NCBI GenBank assembly: GCA_021162505.1
Contig: JAGGYO010000128.1
Location: 1 to 5,232 of the forward strand
Direction: 5' to 3'
Source: a bacterium
GTDB lineage: Bacteria > AUK180
DNA: 5,232 nt
Each line of letters opens with the position of its first letter. Position 1 is the first letter of the stretch. Position numbers and translations under genes: made by a program. Positions 3,906-5,232 of the stretch are shown one piece after another. The notes under the pieces are model-generated. The model saw nothing but the letters and a program-made list of their open reading frames with translations, had not been told where the DNA came from and made no database searches.

Positions 3906-5232
3906 TTATTTAAGGTAGTATTTTCTTCCCTTCTTTTCGCCTTCTTCTCGCAAAATACCTTTCTCAACTAAATTCCGTATGTCTCTATATATAGTTTTAT
4001 CCGTAACTTCTGGAAATTCTTTTTTCAACATTGATAATTGAATAAAACTTTCTTTCTTTATTATTTTTACAATTATTTTCTGCCTATCACTTAATCCTAA
4101 TTGTTTTAATCTGCTCTCGGTTAATATATCTCTTGGAATAACGACTCTGAATTCACCTCTATTAACACTAAATTCGGGTTCAGGAAGTCCTTTTTTTTGG
4201 CATTGGTTTATCATTTCAAGAGTTCCGGAACCAGCTTTTTGAATATAACCTGCAAGAAATAAAACTTCCGCCAGTAACGGATTATTAGGATATGACGCAT
4301 GGCGTTTTTTTAGTTGTTCTATTGTAAGTTGTGAAGGCAGTTTACCCGGGTTCCATAATTCAATCCTATCAATAAATACCATAACCTGAACCGCACCGGT
4401 GGAGTAATAATTTCTATGAGCAACAGCATTTACAATTGCTTCCTGTATTACAAATTCCGGAATTTCATATGGTCTTGCTACTTGCACTGTTCCCGGTTGC
4501 TGAATAACAGGCATACGGATACTATCAAGAACAAATGATAAAGCTCTGTCTATCTGTTCAAAAAGAGTCCCGTCATAAATATGGTATGAAGAAAAAGGTT
4601 TTTCTACTTCTATTCCCGGTAGTTGTATGCATTTTATTTCGGATTGTAGATGGTATTTTTTAGGCTTTTTTCCAAATAATAAAATTGCAGCATTGGAGAT
4701 CTTTCCATCTCTCAATAGATTAAGATGTGTTAAAGTATCCTTAACAGAAGTGTTTATATCTAAGACATATTTTCTTTTTTCTTTTGCAGTTTTTAAGAAC
4801 CATCTTATTTTATCTTCATCAATTTCCTTTAAAGAAGCATTTTTTTCGATAGCAGTATCAAATTTCGTTTTACCAACTATTCCTTCATCTCTTAAAAAAT
4901 CTATTAAACTTTCATGTAATTTAGTTCTAAAATCCTGTATGCTATTAAATCTTGAATATTTGTATCCAGTATCTGGATTTCTTATCTCGACTATAAGTTT
5001 TTTTAATCTTTCATCTCTTTTTTCTTTATTGCACCCTTTAATGAAAATAATTATTTCACTATCACCATCTTGCGCTTTACGATATTCCTTTTCTGTTGGT
5101 GATTGTTCACCTTTCTTAACATCTCCATATTCTTTACCTAGTATTCCGATATAAATATCTCTTTTTTCTACTTCGGATAAATATGTTTTTTTTGAGGATT
5201 TTCCTCTTGCCGGTGCATCTTCAAATATATAC
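3906..5232 (-). CDS. DUF4062 - HATPase_c_4 - winged-helix protein, 5' end beyond window
   Basis: An open frame of 441 visible codons enters from the right edge and ends at TAA 3908-3906. Visible residues 1-62 match the DUF4062 domain (PF13271): YIFEDAPARG at 1-10, DIYIGILGKEYG at 25-36, SPTEKEYRKA at 44-53. A spacer leads to LLRDGKISNAAILLFG (172-187), then the GHKL-like HATPase_c_4 region (PF13749). There QEAIVNAVAHR (263-273) is the N-box, DRIELWNPGKLP (288-299) the G1-like loop, and KAGSGT (332-337) the glycine loop. A winged helix closes the protein (about 380-441). The family is annotated as ATP-binding proteins, often near defence genes; the biochemical role is unknown. A TTG at 4715 might be taken as a start, but it lies inside a conserved motif and the true start is off-window. 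Promoter not visible. Confidence 0.92.
   Translation of the reverse strand, partial: YIFEDAPARGKSSKKTYLSEVEKRDIYIGILGKEYGDVKKGEQSPTEKEYRKAQDGDSEIIIFIKGCNKEKRDERLKKLIVEIRNPDTGYKYSRFNSIQDFRTKLHESLIDFLRDEGIVGKTKFDTAIEKNASLKEIDEDKIRWFLKTAKEKRKYVLDINTSVKDTLTHLNLLRDGKISNAAILLFGKKPKKYHLQSEIKCIQLPGIEVEKPFSSYHIYDGTLFEQIDRALSFVLDSIRMPVIQQPGTVQVARPYEIPEFVIQEAIVNAVAHRNYYSTGAVQVMVFIDRIELWNPGKLPSQLTIEQLKKRHASYPNNPLLAEVLFLAGYIQKAGSGTLEMINQCQKKGLPEPEFSVNRGEFRVVIPRDILTESRLKQLGLSDRQKIIVKIIKKESFIQLSMLKKEFPEVTDKTIYRDIRNLVEKGILREEGEKKGRKYYLK

Noticed and set aside
4627..5154. 175-codon open frame on the plus strand
   Set aside because: It is the complement of the DUF4062/HATPase coding region, which has clear family motifs on the minus strand.

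Overview
This AT-rich window (about one-third G+C by eye) looks like an accessory or defence-type island from an uncultivated bacterium. I see bacterial-type promoters, short direct and inverted intergenic repeats and small single-gene transcription units. I find no rRNA, tRNA, transposase or core gene, so I do not assign a phylum. All four genes I support read on the minus strand. The intergenic DNA is unusually repeat-rich.

Layout from right to left, which is the direction of transcription. (1) 5232-3906 is the 3' part of a gene for a DUF4062 + GHKL-type ATPase (HATPase_c_4) + winged-helix protein, whose N-terminus lies beyond the right edge. (2) 3905-3762 holds a phased ATGTC repeat and promoter cassette C. 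(3) 3761-3675 is a 28-codon leader ORF whose stop overlaps the start of a DUF3267 membrane zincin gene (3678-3076). (4) 3075-2530 is a gene-free block of dispersed repeats, hairpins and a GC-richer patch. (5) 2529-2398 is promoter cassette B with a 14-codon leader, followed by a RhuM-Doc fusion gene (2401-1403). (6) 1402-1070 is another repeat-filled spacer. (7) 1069-890 is promoter cassette A with a 30-codon leader, followed by an AlbA_2 (Schlafen-type) ATP-binding protein gene (889-1) that runs off the left edge.

The strongest unexplained signal is that three unrelated genes (AlbA_2 protein, RhuM-Doc, DUF3267 zincin) sit behind copies of one cassette. Each copy has a 44-bp upstream module, a sigma70-like promoter (TTGAGA, 17 bp, TATAAT) and a tiny leader ORF. 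Each leader ends on, or directly against, the start codon of the following gene. Two of the leaders carry a peptide, LVYELYDLTDE or MIYKLYDLTDEEIKIVE, resembling the extreme C-terminus of many restriction-modification methylases. This looks like a repeated expression leader that has spread within the island or captured successive genes. The RhuM-Doc unit is also bracketed by two families of near-identical direct repeats (107 bp and 123 bp) that could excise or duplicate it by recombination.

The protein families fit a stress, defence or regulatory island: a Doc-type Fic enzyme fused to a RhuM DNA-binding region, and two ATP-binding proteins with a shared C-terminal architecture but different N-terminal modules. 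No joint pathway can be demonstrated from this window.
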